Origin: Mesorhabditis belari
Taxonomy: Eukaryota > Nematoda > Chromadorea > Rhabditida > Rhabditidae
Assembly: GCA_958450365.1 (NCBI GenBank)
Contig: CAUEEP010000938.1
Span: 124,001 to 188,000, forward strand
Reading direction: 5' to 3'
Length of the DNA stretch: 64,000 nt
The first letter of the stretch is position 1. Every line of letters starts with the position of its first letter. Under the pieces are notes generated by a model that was given only the letters and a program-made list of their open reading frames with translations, searched no databases and was not told the origin of the DNA. The position numbers and the translations under genes are program-made. Of the stretch, positions 11,201 through 37,829 are shown in pieces.

Positions 11201-14200
11201 CCAAGCAGTTCCCTCAATCCACCGCCGATTGCTCTTGAAGGGACAAGTGTCGAAAGGAAAAGATCCGTTGTCTTCAGGTAATCCTTTATGCGATAGATAC
11301 TAGGTTGGTGCAAATGAAATTTTGTTTTTTTACAAACATTAAAGTCATCCAAAATTTTTTTTGATAACAATTTATTTAAAACAATAAGCACCATTATTAT
11401 CTATGACATCCCTCCAACGTTGCTACAGATTGCGGATCCCCTTCTCAAAGAACGCTTGATTCTGTGATGCAAAGTAGTTGATCACCCAATTTTCGACTTC
11501 TTTTGCATTCTTAAACTGGCAATTCTCAAGGGAATGTTGCATCGATCTGAAAAGGTGAAAATCGGAGGGTGCTAAGTCTGGACTATACGGCGCATGTGGT
11601 AAGACCTTCCATCCTAGCTTCTCTAGTTCCTTACAAGAGGTTTTTGCCGTGTGAGCTGGAGCATTATCACGGAGAAAGTTGATAGTTGAGGGATTTAGGC
11701 CTTTTTTCACGCAAAATTTCGTCAACCTTCTTGAGTTGTTGAATAAAATAAGATGAATCGACTGTTTTTCCGGGCTCTAATAATTCAAAATGAACAAGTC
11801 CATTGATATTCCACCAGCAAGACAACACACTTTGCGCCCATGATAATCCGGCTTTGGAGTTGAATTGGCGCTTGACCTTTCCAGCCATTGTCTTTTTCGA
11901 GAAGTATTATCAAAGTGAACCACTTCTCATCCATCGTCAAGATATTCTCAAAAAATGGCTTCTTTTCGACTTCGGAGCAAGATATGACTGATCGGAACGC
12001 GTGCCCCAGATTCTCAACACTCAATTGATGTGGAACCCATTGTCCATTACGATTTGTCTTTCCAATTATTTCCAAATGGCGTACAATTGTTGAATTGCAG
12101 ATGTTTGGCAAGTTCTCGTGTTGTTTGCATTGGATCAGCTTCAATTAATTGTTCCAATTCATTGTTGTCGATGGCTGTGGCACGATGTCCATGCGATTCG
12201 TCTTCAAGGGATTCATTACCATCTCGGAATTGGGCAAACCAGAGCTGGCATGATCTTTCGGTGATAACCTGTTCTCCAAAGGCGGAACAGAGATCACGAT
12301 GTGAATCCAGCGTTTTGCCCATTTTGAAGTCATAGAAGACACGGCGCAGAACATACTTTGATCCACCATGATCTAAAGCAAAAACAATAAAAGTGAAAGC
12401 TCTGACTTTGAAAAATGCGAAAAAAGTAAATATCCAAGAGTACAAATGCACAAAGCACAATAGCTCTTCAGATTAAAAAAATAAGAACATTTTATATCGA
12501 CCGAAATTTCTTTTGCACCAACCTAATAGTTATGAAATTTATGTGTTGTAGCCAATTTGCCTTGAAATTTTAGCCTATTTGCATTCTCGCTAGCCGAAAT
12601 GCTTCAAGGTTGAGGCACATCTTTGACAAGGAAGTTATTGTTAGCAGGCTCAAATTGATTCCTTGTTAGCTTAAAGTGAATAAATTGAAAACTTAACAAA
12701 TAAGAATTTACTCTCAGTGTCCACTCAGTTTTTAAGTCATTTTCTCCCGATTCCCTTTCTCATTCACTAAATCGTTAAGCTTCTTGATGATCTTTGTATT
12801 TTTTGCTAGTTAAAATCGGGCTTGAAGGCAAATCGGCCACGACATCGCATTATTTTATAATCTTATCATGTCAAATCATTCAGAGACGGGATTCGACCCG
12901 GTGACGCTCGAGTAAGCGATCCGGCAGAACAATCGGCCGTAAAAGCGCTCAAAAAGGTTTGAACACATAAAAATCTTTAGCTAAGCTAAAGAAATATTCT
13001 ATCAGATTGATAAAATTTAAATAGCTCTTTAAATAAATAAACTGGATTTTAAAAAATCTCCAATTTAGAAACCAAGCCGAAAACGAGTGCATGTAACGCA
13101 AAAGTTGGCTTCTTTGAAGGTAATACATTTTCAATCTAAACTTTTATCTAGTGACAAAATAAACTCAAATTTCAGTTGGAAGAAGAAATGGTCTCATTTT
13201 TGCCAAAAGAAGGCGACAATCTGTACATCATCAAGAGTCCAGATGGAACGATTCGGAGAAATCAAATTGATGAGATTGGTGAGTTCAGTTTTCTAGTAAA
13301 AGTTATCTTGCATTTAGAAAGCCGTTTGAAAGACGACTTGCCCGTGGAGATAATTTTGAAGAGAAATCTCTCTTGTGTCCTTCAACGAGCAAACAGTAAG
13401 ACTACTTTCATTTTCTAGAAGAGAGATTTCTTCAGATTCATCTAAACCGGCAGAACGAATCTTTTCCGTCTCTTCTAGAGGATTCTTTGCTGTGGGAATT
13501 GATGAGGTTCTTGAAAATTCACTTTAACTAATTGTTTTGTCTAAAGATGGTGTACATTTGGTCGATGTCAGGAGAAGTTGAAGAAAACGAGTGCAAAGTG
13601 CCAACTGATGTTCTACAAAGAATCTCAGAGGTCAGAGAGGCTAATATCTAACTGAGAAATTTCATTTTCAGATGTTCGAATCGTGTCTTGAAGTTGATGG
13701 ATCTGGAGTGAGAACAGTGATTTCTCGTCTCCCATCGATTCATTCATCAAGCAATGGTCCATCATCTATCTGTTCAACGCATATTCTTGTATACCGACCG
13801 TCCATTCAAGTGAGTTTTTGATTGCTGATAGATTTGTATCACTCTGTATAGATAAAAGAAAAATTTTAGGAGACTCGATCACTCTCAATTCAATGGCCAC
13901 CACATCCATTTGTGATCGGAATCTCACTTCACGACAAGGAATTCATCTGGGCCCTCGCCTCGCCGAATCGATTGCTTTTACGATTGGGATTATTAAATAG
14001 TTGTGAGTATTCAAATAGAATAACGAATTGTCAGAAAAGCTTTTATTCGACCACTGCCTTTCATAAAACTCCATTTCCAGGGTACCCTTGTCCACTAATC
14101 AATGTCCCTGGTAGAGAACCTGTTTATGGAACTGATACGAACAATACTGTTCTAAAAGTAAAAGCAATATTTTTTGTTGTTGAAAACTTGGTCTATTCAG

Positions 14201-15905
14201 GTATTTACCGATTTTCGTGAATGGTCCTATCGAATGCCAAATGTGCCAGGAAGTTCGGTGATTTTGAAAGGAAATGAAACGCTCATTCGGATTCCGTATC
14301 TTGCAAAACAGCAGGTAAAATAAAAAACGCTTTAAAAAACAAATAAAAAATTCAGATAAAAGAAATCGTCGAAACAAATAGTCGAATGATCGCCTGGCAG
14401 TGCGGGATCGCTCAAGAAGCGGACAGTCATCTCGTTTGTGTTCAAGAGGGACACTCATTCACAACTCAGATATTAGCGAAAGGACATTCACGACAAGGTA
14501 TGCAAATTGTTCTTTTCCTTTTCCACATCCAACTTTCAGTTACTGGCGCCACTTTTGTAATCTTTGATTCTGGCCTCAAATCCGCTGAGGACATCTTTCA
14601 GGTAAACTTTAACGGTTTGTCTATGATTAATTATTAATTTACATTCAATAGAGCAACAAAGTAAAGAAAGTTTACATACAACTCGTTACTTATTTATCAA
14701 ATCAATAATTTAAGGTAACAATTGTTGAAGACGGGATCGCGGTTCGACTCGGTGGAGAGCTTTTGGAGAAGCTCGTTGAGGCGCTAGCTGAGGGAAAAGT
14801 GAGAGATCTAAGTATTTGATCTAAGATCTAAGAATCATCTAAAGCATATTTGAAAATAATGCAATATAAACGCTAAAGTTTATAGAAATTATCAATTAAA
14901 AAACTCAAACACTTTATTAGGATTGGCAAGCCGTTTCGCTAAAGGGCGGTGGTGAGGTGCGAGTACAATGGAAAGCTTCAAGATGTTTCTCGGAATCCTC
15001 CCATTCACAACTTCTCTCACCAATCGATGGCCTTTATCTCGGAGATCATTTTCAATATGGATTGTCTCTATCAAGGGCACTTTCCACGGCTATTCAGGTG
15101 AAGAGCTGAAATGCTACACAAGTTATTATTAGAGGATTTTTATTTAAAACCAGCTTTGCAAAAAAAGACATTTTAAATACGTTTTAATATTATTTTGCAG
15201 AAAAATGAGAAATTTTGACCTTTCTAATGAAACAAACCGTTATTCAATTGGTGCATTTGTTGGTTTTAAATGAAAGTACAAAAAGGAATGAAAAGACTTT
15301 CTGAATAGCTTAATATTAAACTTCAATCTACAGGTGAATTCCTCTCCAGACTACACAATTCGTCTCTCCCATGTTTTCCATATGGGATCAACCCGTATTC
15401 CTTTTGAAGATGAAGCGAAAATCTTTAGGTCTTTAACATAACCTTAAATATGACGTCATATTTTGTTACAGTGTGGCCGAGATGATGGCTCGAGAGTCAG
15501 CAAAGTACATCGATCAACATGTGGCTGCTCTGATGGCAATGGGAATTGAGTAAGTTCGACAAACAAAAGACTAGATTCGTTTATTTCTATCGATCAATAT
15601 TTAAATTTTAGTCTAATCGCGATTCGTTGTCTTGTCTCTGATTCGGATGTTTCTTTGGATATTTCTCAATGGAATGGATTGGAGCAAGAAAGAGCCCATT
15701 TCGCCACATCGATGGATCAGGTAGTTGTGGATAAAATGACAAAAGCTTTACGCAACCAACCATAGCCAGGCTTTTGAATTTAAAATCAGTTTAATTCCAG
15801 CTTCTTCCAATTCTCTACGGTCTTCTCGAATATCTCCCAGGCGGTGTTCATCTTGAAATTCATTTATCGATCGTTTCATCGAAAGATCCATTACCTTTTG
15901 ATTGA
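8288..15905 (+). CDS. SARA: SARA/endofin-type FYVE protein (Smad anchor for receptor activation)
   Basis: This multi-exon gene runs from [15 protein letters not shown] at 8288 to TGA at 15903-15905. The N-terminal half is acidic and coiled-coil rich (exons to about 10090). A FYVE zinc finger follows, with the diagnostic WIPD motif (about 10420-10450) and [16 protein letters not shown] (about 10694-10745), which bind endosomal PI3P. After a linker (GVLKSRP, RKRSVVF), the conserved SARA/endofin C-terminal domain spans about 13185-15905, including [21 protein letters not shown] and a final [15 protein letters not shown]-family proteins sit on early endosomes and present Smads to TGF-beta-type receptors; endofin is the alternative vertebrate paralogue. 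One intron (about 11279-13060) carries a broken mariner element. Intron 10497-10693, inside the FYVE code, contains an inverted copy of the exon at about 10120-10173. Exact joins at 10800-11100 and around 13066 are uncertain. Confidence 0.88.
10098..10590. repeat. Inverted duplication of a SARA exon (arms 10098-10179 and 10508-10590)
   Basis: The left arm contains the end of an intron, the small exon encoding [17 protein letters not shown], and its donor. The right arm is its reverse complement over about 82 bases with two or three mismatches. It lies in the intron that separates the two halves of the FYVE code. The spacer of about 330 bases holds the next exon and the first FYVE exon. The near identity indicates a recent event. 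A pre-mRNA hairpin of about 80 bp is possible. Confidence 0.9.
11300..12526 (-). mobile_element. Degenerate mariner-family transposon inside a SARA intron
   Basis: Terminal inverted repeats match (TAGGTTGGTGCAAA at the left; the complement TTTGCACCAACCTA at the right), and TA flanks both ends. The minus strand encodes transposase pieces in order: an N-terminal DNA-binding part (about 12370-12060), TMDEKWF (first catalytic Asp, about 11935), DNAPAHTAK (second Asp, about 11665) and [14 protein letters not shown] (third Asp, about 11565). This is the D,D34D pattern of mariner. The pieces are in different frames, so the transposase is a pseudogene. It lies antisense to the host gene. Confidence 0.9.
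11425..12369 (-). pseudogene. Frameshifted mariner transposase
   Basis: Four overlapping open segments on the minus strand together cover a typical mariner transposase of about 340 residues. The helix-turn-helix region, the three catalytic Asp motifs ([18 protein letters not shown]) and the C-terminal end are all recognisable. At least three reading-frame changes separate them. No single intact frame exists, so the copy cannot make active enzyme by itself. Confidence 0.88.
12880..12953 (-). repeat. tRNA-like relic with perfect B box
   Basis: On the minus strand a perfect T-arm/B-box sequence (GGGTCGAATCCC) closes a 70-base tRNA-like segment. The A-box region (ACGGCCGATTG) is degenerate and the acceptor arms do not pair. 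It is most likely a tRNA pseudogene or SINE head in an intron of the SARA gene. Confidence 0.4.
15243..15300. repeat. Dispersed repeat family B, solo arm
   Basis: This sequence, starting TCAATTGGTGCATTTGTTGG and ending in AAAAGACTTT, recurs at 17338-17390. It also forms both arms of a foldback at 34149-34540. Here it sits in a SARA intron. Confidence 0.55.
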
Positions 15906-16773
15906 TCTTTATGGTTTAAACCTTTGAAAATACATCTATTTCGAATCCATAAGCTGTTTTAAAGCAGTAATTCAGTACGTTCCATTAAGCACTTTCAATT
16001 TTCGACTACTTATTCCCTTTTCCATTGTGCTGTCAAAACTTTCATCAAAAAGTGATTCTAGAGCTTTTCACACTTTTCCTTTGGTGCCTTTTTGCTATAA
16101 ATCCCACTGAATATCATCCAATCCTCTAGTAGCCCAAATAGCAATTTAGCCAAATAGCCAAAAAAGCCGATAAACCTGTGAGTTTCTGATTTTGCTGGTG
16201 TGATTCACTGTGATTTTTTTCCAGGAATTTGAAATAAAATTTCTTTCTACAACAAGAAATTGAAAGATGAAAGATGAAAGAAATTGAAAGAGGAACGATA
16301 AGAGGAATTGGTAGTCATTCAATTCAAAGCACAAAATGTGAGACAAAGTTTTGTGATCTTATTGTTTTTCTCATGACCCTACTTCGATGGAATGGTGATG
16401 ATGGAATGGTGTGAATGGGGGGAAAGAAGAAGAAAAGAGAATGAATGAGGAGGTGAGAATTGAGATTGGATGGGTGACTCCCTTCACGATTTATCGTTCC
16501 TCGTTTTCCCCATTTTTTCTCTCTTTCCCCCACAAATCCCTCTTGATCTCAACCCGATCAAATTGGCCGACGACCATTTTTTTTGTGCTCTCACCGAAAT
16601 CCGGACTTTAGCCGAAAAAACATGTGTGTAAAAGAGTGAATTCTTGCAAAAACTCGAAAATTTGTGTTCGTTGAATGGGTCACAAAATGGTCCCTTCCTG
16701 CATCTGCCATTCTATTCTAAATGCGACATTTTCTTTTTTCATGTATCATTCTGAAATATTTACCAAAGCTTGC

Positions 16774-16833
16774 ATTAGACTATAGATATTAGACTATAGA
16801 CATTAGACTATAGACATTAGACTATAGACATTA
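16774..16833. repeat. 14-bp tandem repeat, about 4 units
   Basis: The unit ATTAGACTATAGAC is repeated four times with one substitution. It lies in intergenic DNA and is a simple minisatellite. Confidence 0.85.
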
Positions 16834-17337
16834 AACTTTTTGAGAAGAAACTTCTTACTTTACACTAAAAACCGGATTTTCAAAAGTAAATTGAAAAAAA
16901 AACACTTGGTCAAAAATCTCGTCTCATTCTACTCAAAAATGCATTCCAAAAAAGCGCATTCCTTTACAGTGGAAGAGGTTTGGTCATTGGAAAAAAGATC
17001 TAAACTTGAGCTTGTCTTGTATTGGGTTCTTAAGACAATCTTGAGTTTCTTTATTGAAACGCTCGAAAAGAACGATCGAAAAAGAGTGAGAAATCTCTCG
17101 ACTACCGCCCGCAAGCAGCTTTCTCTATTGACGCGTGATGGGAATATGTAAATGATCGGCAGAGAAATTTTTGAAACATTCTTTTAGTTTGTTTTCTCCT
17201 AGTTTATGTATAAACTAATTTTAGAATATTTCACACTTACAGATGTCTTACAGATCAATTCTCTTGAAGTTCTTCGAGATTAGTCTTGATTCAAATTTTC
17301 TTGCTCCAAAACTTTTGCATTATAAAGAGCTAAGCTT

Positions 17338-17390
17338 GGTTCAATTGGTGCATTTGTTAGTTTTGAACGAAAAGACTTTCTGGACAATCT
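17338..17390. repeat. Dispersed repeat family B, second solo arm
   Basis: It shares GGTTCAATTGGTGCATTTGT and AAAAGACTTTCTG with the copy at 15243-15300 and with the foldback arms near 34.2 kb. An internal deletion is visible. Confidence 0.5.
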
Positions 17391-18193
17391 AATACAAGTC
17401 TAGCATCTTTTCACAAATAAAAAAGTAATATGAAAAGGCGAAGCAAGGGTGGAGGAGAGGGGAATGGGGAGGCGTGGCCAATGGGTGCCTTCAGTCTCAC
17501 CCTCTTCTCTTGTGACTGTCTGAAGGGAATACCCTCCTCTAACCGTTTCTTCTCAAGAGCTCTTCAATAGATTAACCTTACCTTTTCTTTTTTCTTGGAT
17601 CTATTCTTCTATGTCCTTCCAGATCCTAGAAACTCTCTTGAGATGATTTCTATCATAATAAACACTTGATCTCATTCATTTGTCTTTATCTTTTGATTTG
17701 ATTTCATTTCTGGACCTTGGTGGATTTCAAGATTTTCGATAGATTCTAAGAATGGTTGGTAGGTGAGGGTAATTGCTCTCTGCTTCCCATTCTCACAAAA
17801 TGTGTCCAAATGCAGGTGACGGGGCATTGTTGTTGAGAAAAGGAAGGGGTACCTCGACAGCTTTTGACTCTAGACATTCCCTCATTTCAACCACATCCTC
17901 AATAGTCTTCATTCTTTACTTTGTTGTTGAAATAACGATCAATGCAGTAACCTTCCAAAGTTATGTTTGACTCTTGAAAGTTATAAAACTGACACCCAGA
18001 ATTAGCACCTCTTCGAATGGCGCTAGACAGTTTTGCCAAAGAAGATCTTCTTTCCTTCTTGTTAGCTCATCTTTCCTACATTCAAAAGTTTAGCTGTATC
18101 CAATCTTTGACTATTACTCATGTAATATAAATCCTTTCAGATCCGATCAACTTCTAAATTGTCCACCAAAAGTTCGCATTTTTCTCAACTCCA

Positions 18194-33311
<15,118 letters not shown>

Positions 33312-34148
33312 GATTATTTATAGAATAATTGCCTTCTACTTGTCGTTTTTCTTTTAACCAAATTCTTTATACTGAACAGCCCAGCTTTCAATAGCATTTC
33401 GACTAGACTTTACTCCCCGGAGCTCAATTACCATTGCCTAAATGTTTCTCCTCCTTTTTCTTGTTTATTTTTTGCTTTTAAGGCAATCAGGGTTGATTTT
33501 CTTTTTAAAAAAACGTAGCTCTAACATTTTTGATCATTCTTTTTTGGATCTCTTTAAGTCGATTCATTTCTCGAAATCTTTCATTTTTCTTGCATTTCTC
33601 CACACTGCCACCTTGCCTCAAGCAATTTTTGCCTAATTTTTTCATTAGTCACTTTAGAACAAAGGCTTAAGATCTTAGAAGTTAAATTATCTCTTTTTAA
33701 ACGTTTTTAAACCCTAGAGATTAGTAAAAGATGATTTTGAGCCTTTGTTTCATCACGCCTGTTTCATTACCCGAAAAATGTCGCAACCCAAGAAATCCCG
33801 AGTGTTTTGCAAAAGTTTTCCAGACCTTTATTGTTGTGCTTTTTTTTCTTTAACTTAATTTGCAAATAAAATGTGTTTATCTTGTTTTTGTTTATTCACA
33901 ATGATACAGTACGAAAAAAGTAGAAGAAGAGATCAAACGAAGGGAAAAGAATGGGGGGAAAACCGATAGAAATTTACAGGGTAAGTACAGGTTTGACAAT
34001 TCGTGCAAACGGATAAAATTATGTAGCTTTTGCTTACATTCACCTGCTTTAGTGAACTTTTGGTGGGTTCCAAGTGAACTTGGAGTGTCCAATGCTTAAG
34101 CAATAAGTCTTTTAAGTCAGGTTAGCCAATAAGTCAGCAATAAGTCAG
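33312..34148. other. 3' flank of the EMI/EGF gene, no gene seen
   Basis: T-rich DNA follows the stop. A canonical AATAAA at about 33865 could serve as the poly(A) signal. The open frames at 33442 and 33892 are low-complexity and unsupported. Confidence 0.45.
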
Positions 34149-34540
34149 GTTAGCCAATAAGTCTTTTCGTTCCTTTTCATACTTCCATTTAAAACCAACA
34201 AATGCACCAATTGAACATACCGTAAATACTGTAATAGTACCCCACCCCCATAATGACGGTGTTGAGTGTTGCGTAGTCTAGCTTTGAACGAGTTTTTCTC
34301 GACACTGGTTTATGCTACAATGCGCGCTTAGGCGTCAAAAAATAGCCCTGAATTTCAGCTATCTTTTGATACCAAAGACGCATTTTTTGAAAGTGTGGGC
34401 GCTTTGAAAAAATGAAATACTAAAAAACTTTTGCGACTACGCGACTGTACGAGGGGGGTGGGGTACTATTACAGTATTTACGGTAGGTTAATTGGTGAAT
34501 TTGTTATGTTAAATACGAAAAGGAACATAAAGACTTATTC
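34149..34540. mobile_element. Foldback element family B interrupted by MITE family A
   Basis: The arms at 34149-34217 and 34486-34540 are reverse complements of each other (AATTGGTG...TTTGTT...AAAAGGAAC...AAGACTTATT). They match the solo arms near 15.2 and 17.3 kb. Exactly between them sits a 268-bp MITE A copy, so MITE A inserted near the centre of the older foldback. Confidence 0.7.
34218..34485. mobile_element. MITE family A, copy 2 (268 bp, reverse orientation)
   Basis: It has the same length and the same terminal inverted repeats (TACCGTAAATACTGTAATAG) as the copy at 4583-4850, inverted, with scattered substitutions. TA flanks each end. It has no coding capacity. Confidence 0.82.
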
Positions 34541-34568
34541 ACGAATCGAATAAAATTCAAATCGAACT

Positions 34569-35553
34569 TCAAGCGTTCTTTTTCACATCAAGATATAAAT
34601 TCTTCCTGCTCTCCTCTCCCAACAATTCAGCCAATTCTGCTTTCAGTTCAGCATCCCTCGTTTCTTTTTCTTTTCTCTCAAGATCATTCCCATTTGATGT
34701 TCCTTTTTGTAGCATTGGAGAGATGGGTCGCAGTGTTGACAAAGCATCAGACATTGAGTCGACCTCGTGATGGATCTGAAAACTCTCCGTTTAAAATCGA
34801 ATTTTTACTATTTTTTCGTCTTGTTCTACCAGAAGTCTTCCATTCAGAAAGCCTGTTTTTGTTCACTCACCAAATTGTCAAGCATGACAACGAGATTCTT
34901 CCGATGATGTTCCTTCGACAAAAGTTGTCGTTGTGCCGGCCTCTTTTCGACGCACCAAACGGGCTAAATTTGGCGAATCGAATAGTACAAAAATCCGCAT
35001 TGGCAACCTGTCTTTGAGAAATCGGTTTCCGTGTAAGCAACTAGCTCCAAATCACAGCTAAAACCGGAGTTAGTTACGGATACGATTTCTCACAAACTTT
35101 CCAATAATTGTATTGAGTTGGAGGATATCATTGTTGAGTTTATTCATCGCTCGAATCACTCTCTCTTTTGCTGTCCCTGAAGTGTCAATTGACTCTTTTG
35201 GGAGTGGTGGCTCGTCATAGGAAGCTTCCTGGAAAATGTCTTTTAAAATACATTTATTTACATAAATAATGTGGTCATTGTCTTTGATGAAAAGAAAATA
35301 TTTATCTTATCTAATTAATCTAAAACTTTTGTTGTCCCTCGTTTCAAACCTGTTTTCGTGTTTTCTTCCATGAATAATAGCAGACAAAAGCGGCCACACC
35401 GAGTATCCCAACTGGTATCGCCACCTTCAGCACTCGTTGAGTGACATCTGAACTATTAACTATTATCATTTCACTGTTATCATAGTCTTATGATTTGAAA
35501 GATTTACCGCAATATTGCTGTGCGCAGAATTGCTCCCACGTTAGTTTGGCCAT
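34569..35553 (-). CDS. Small single-pass membrane protein with coiled coil
   Basis: Five exons on the minus strand start at ATG 35553 (MAKLTWEQFCAQQYC) and end at TGA 34569-34571 (LYLDVKKNA). A hydrophobic segment (LKVAIPVGILGVAAFVCYY) follows within the first 40 residues, next to a basic cluster (SWKKTRK). This predicts a signal-anchor protein, possibly of an organelle outer membrane, with a cytosolic helical domain. Downstream, heptad-like helices occur (VIRAMNKLNNDILQLNTII; KNLVVMLDNL joined to IHHEVDSMSDALSTL) before a charged tail (AELKAELAELLGEES). No family is recognised. The join at about 34990-35070 needs an acceptor I could not settle. Confidence 0.6.
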
Positions 35554-37755
35554 TCTGAAAACGAAGGAATAAAAAAGCAATAGAAAGCAAGAACTTGCTT
35601 GTTTGTTTATTTGAAAAACTGAAAAATAGGAAATAGAGAAAAGATTCTAGGACCTAGGAGACATTAAATGAGAGAGTATGGAGGAGAGGGAGAGCTTTGG
35701 GGGAAAAGGGGAGCCCCACTCTCTCTTCTCCACACAATGCGCATAAACAACAACCACAAAGGGCATTCTCTACACGCTGTCGACTACTCTTCGGGTATCC
35801 ATCTTTTCAAAAAGCTCACGCACATTGAATTTGTTCCACTTTGACTATTTAATTGCTGTAATTAACTACGTTTATTTGCCCAATCGATGTGATTAGTTAC
35901 CTAATCAAATGTCTATCCTATTTTGTTCTGGATCTTTTGAACCAGCTAAATCCTCTGCGCTTTACATGACTATAAATTTAAAGCATTTTTCAAACTTTCC
36001 ATCCAAGTCAGAGATCTTTGAAGTGTCAAAGTGTCAGATTACACACTTTTCTCTAGAAAATGAGCTTTAAAACGAGCTAGATCATGAATCAAAAGCGTAA
36101 AATTTTCGTTTTCGTTACTACCACCGCGATATTTTCAAAGAATTTGAAACAATGAATGAACTTACAAATTTTCGAGACATTCCCTTTCGTCAAGATATCG
36201 ATATACAGCTGAGTATCGTGAGATCTCATCGAAGAAATCTTTGGACAAAGTCGATAGCATCGAATCGCTGAAATTGCTTTAGAAAAAATGAAATGCCAAG
36301 ATTTAGCCAAATAAGATAAGCTAACAGATAAAAACGCAACAAGACTACTTACTAAAGTTATCTGGCAAAACCCCAAAATAGTTAGCAGCTGGTCCGAGAA
36401 AGGAAAAGGAGTAGCCAAGCATGTGCTAGGGGGAAAGGGGGAAAGAGGAGAGGTCACGCGACAATCCCCATCCTCTTTTCTCTCACACTGATCCACCCTC
36501 ACAACATCATTAACCACAAAAATGCCTGTGAAAGAAAAAAGATCAAAGATTGGACAAAAACACCTGTATAAAAAGTTTTTGAAGAACTGTTCCAGAAATC
36601 CGACTTTCGATCAATGATTGAGAGATGGGGAAATGAGAAAACATGTAACCATCACATTAGAGAACTTTGAAAGGGGCTAATTTCGTGAACTTTCATGGTA
36701 TTTACGGGTTATACCCGGCAACTCTTCTTATTTCAAGTCTTATTTCAGTCTTATTTCAAAGTCAGTCTTATTTCAAAAGATCATAGAAAAAATGATGCAA
36801 AATGAACTACCGGAAACTTACTAAAACTAGTATTAAATTAGAAAGAAGTATTAGAAAACTTTCAACTTTTCGGAGATTTTGATCAAAAAGTGAGTTTCTT
36901 GTCGATTTCCCCCATCTCTTGTAGCAACTCAAAAACAAACAGAACATTTTCTTTGGGAGAAATCAAACCCTTTCTTTCAATAAGTTTTTGTCGGATTTGA
37001 CAACGGGTAAACCTCCCTGATTACAAGTTCAAAAAACTTTGTCATGAATGTGTTAATGTTAGTTTTTCTGGGAAAAGATTGACTATTCTTATTCGCTATC
37101 TATTCCGTGTGGTTGATACGTGACTATATGTAACTTTTTATTGCTATTTACCGGAGTAACACAGTTTGAGACACAAGGAAAAATGACTAGAGGGGTAAGA
37201 AGGAGAAGATTTTTTTGAGGGTAAGTTAGCCGTTCGAATGCTCATCCGCATTTGTGGCGGTTTTGTCACGGTATCCGATTGAGATGAGACTTTCGTTAAA
37301 CCGTAAACTGGGCGAATTTCGGACATCGATCTGGGAAGAAAAATGCTTTTTTTAAAAATACCATGATTCTTTTCATTAGTTCGCTTTTAAATTTGTTCAC
37401 TTCACATCAGTGAATAGTTTTGAACAGTGGACGCCGATGAATAGACTTCACTACCGGTAATTGTTGACGATGTAGCAGATCGTTGAAGATCCGATGATCG
37501 ATAGGAATCTCAAAAAATATACAAGTATATTTTCATCTATTTCTATCATCAATCCTAATAAAAACGGATACTTGGTCACTGGACGTTTCGGAAGTACAGT
37601 CAAAATTGTGTGATCAACCTAAATAGTTGGGTATATTTCAACAAAACAGGTCACTGCTACTATTTACAGGCATCTAAAGCATATAAATTAAACATTTTTC
37701 GATAGAATTTAAGGGTAAGCTAAGTTCTACTGTCACTCTACCAATACAGAGATGC
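35554..37755. other. Intergenic stretch; open frames not supported
   Basis: A minus-strand frame at 36089-36517 and one at 37144-37326 are open but show no domain. A Ser-rich segment on the minus strand at about 37440-37520 could be an exon of an unrecognised gene, but I cannot chain it. Nothing else is visible. Confidence 0.4.
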
Positions 37756-37829
37756 CGAGTCGGCTTGCCAGCAACAGGACGCGCACTTAGTCTCTACTCA
37801 CTCCGACGAGGAAGACGATTTTATTTACG
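37756..37829 (+). pseudogene. Orphan C-type lectin-like exon
   Basis: A single splice-bounded segment (TACAG before it, GGTAAAC after it) encodes DAESACQQQDAHLVSTHSDE followed by EDDFIY. This is the hallmark helix-2 region of a C-type lectin domain (ADAExxCxxxGAHLVSIHSxxENxFI). I found no exon for the N-terminal part (WxYF, CY) or for the C-terminal WIG and WND motifs within several kilobases on this strand. It is therefore most likely a relic of a deleted or rearranged clec gene. Confidence 0.6.

Larger units (their letters stand above)
15906..18193. other. Intergenic region with short repeats, no supported gene
   Basis: The open frames here (for example 16840-17151) lack domains, splice context and codon bias. 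A short 14-bp tandem repeat (16774-16833) and one copy of dispersed repeat B are present. The right end probably contains the promoter of the long EMI/EGF gene. Confidence 0.5.

Noticed and set aside
16840..17151. 103-codon plus-strand frame
   Set aside because: Lys-rich, no domain, overlapped by an antiparallel frame; no promoter or splice support.
36089..36517. 142-codon minus-strand frame with a hydrophobic centre
   Set aside because: No family resemblance, no consistent start context and many rare features; could be part of an unseen gene but I cannot support it.
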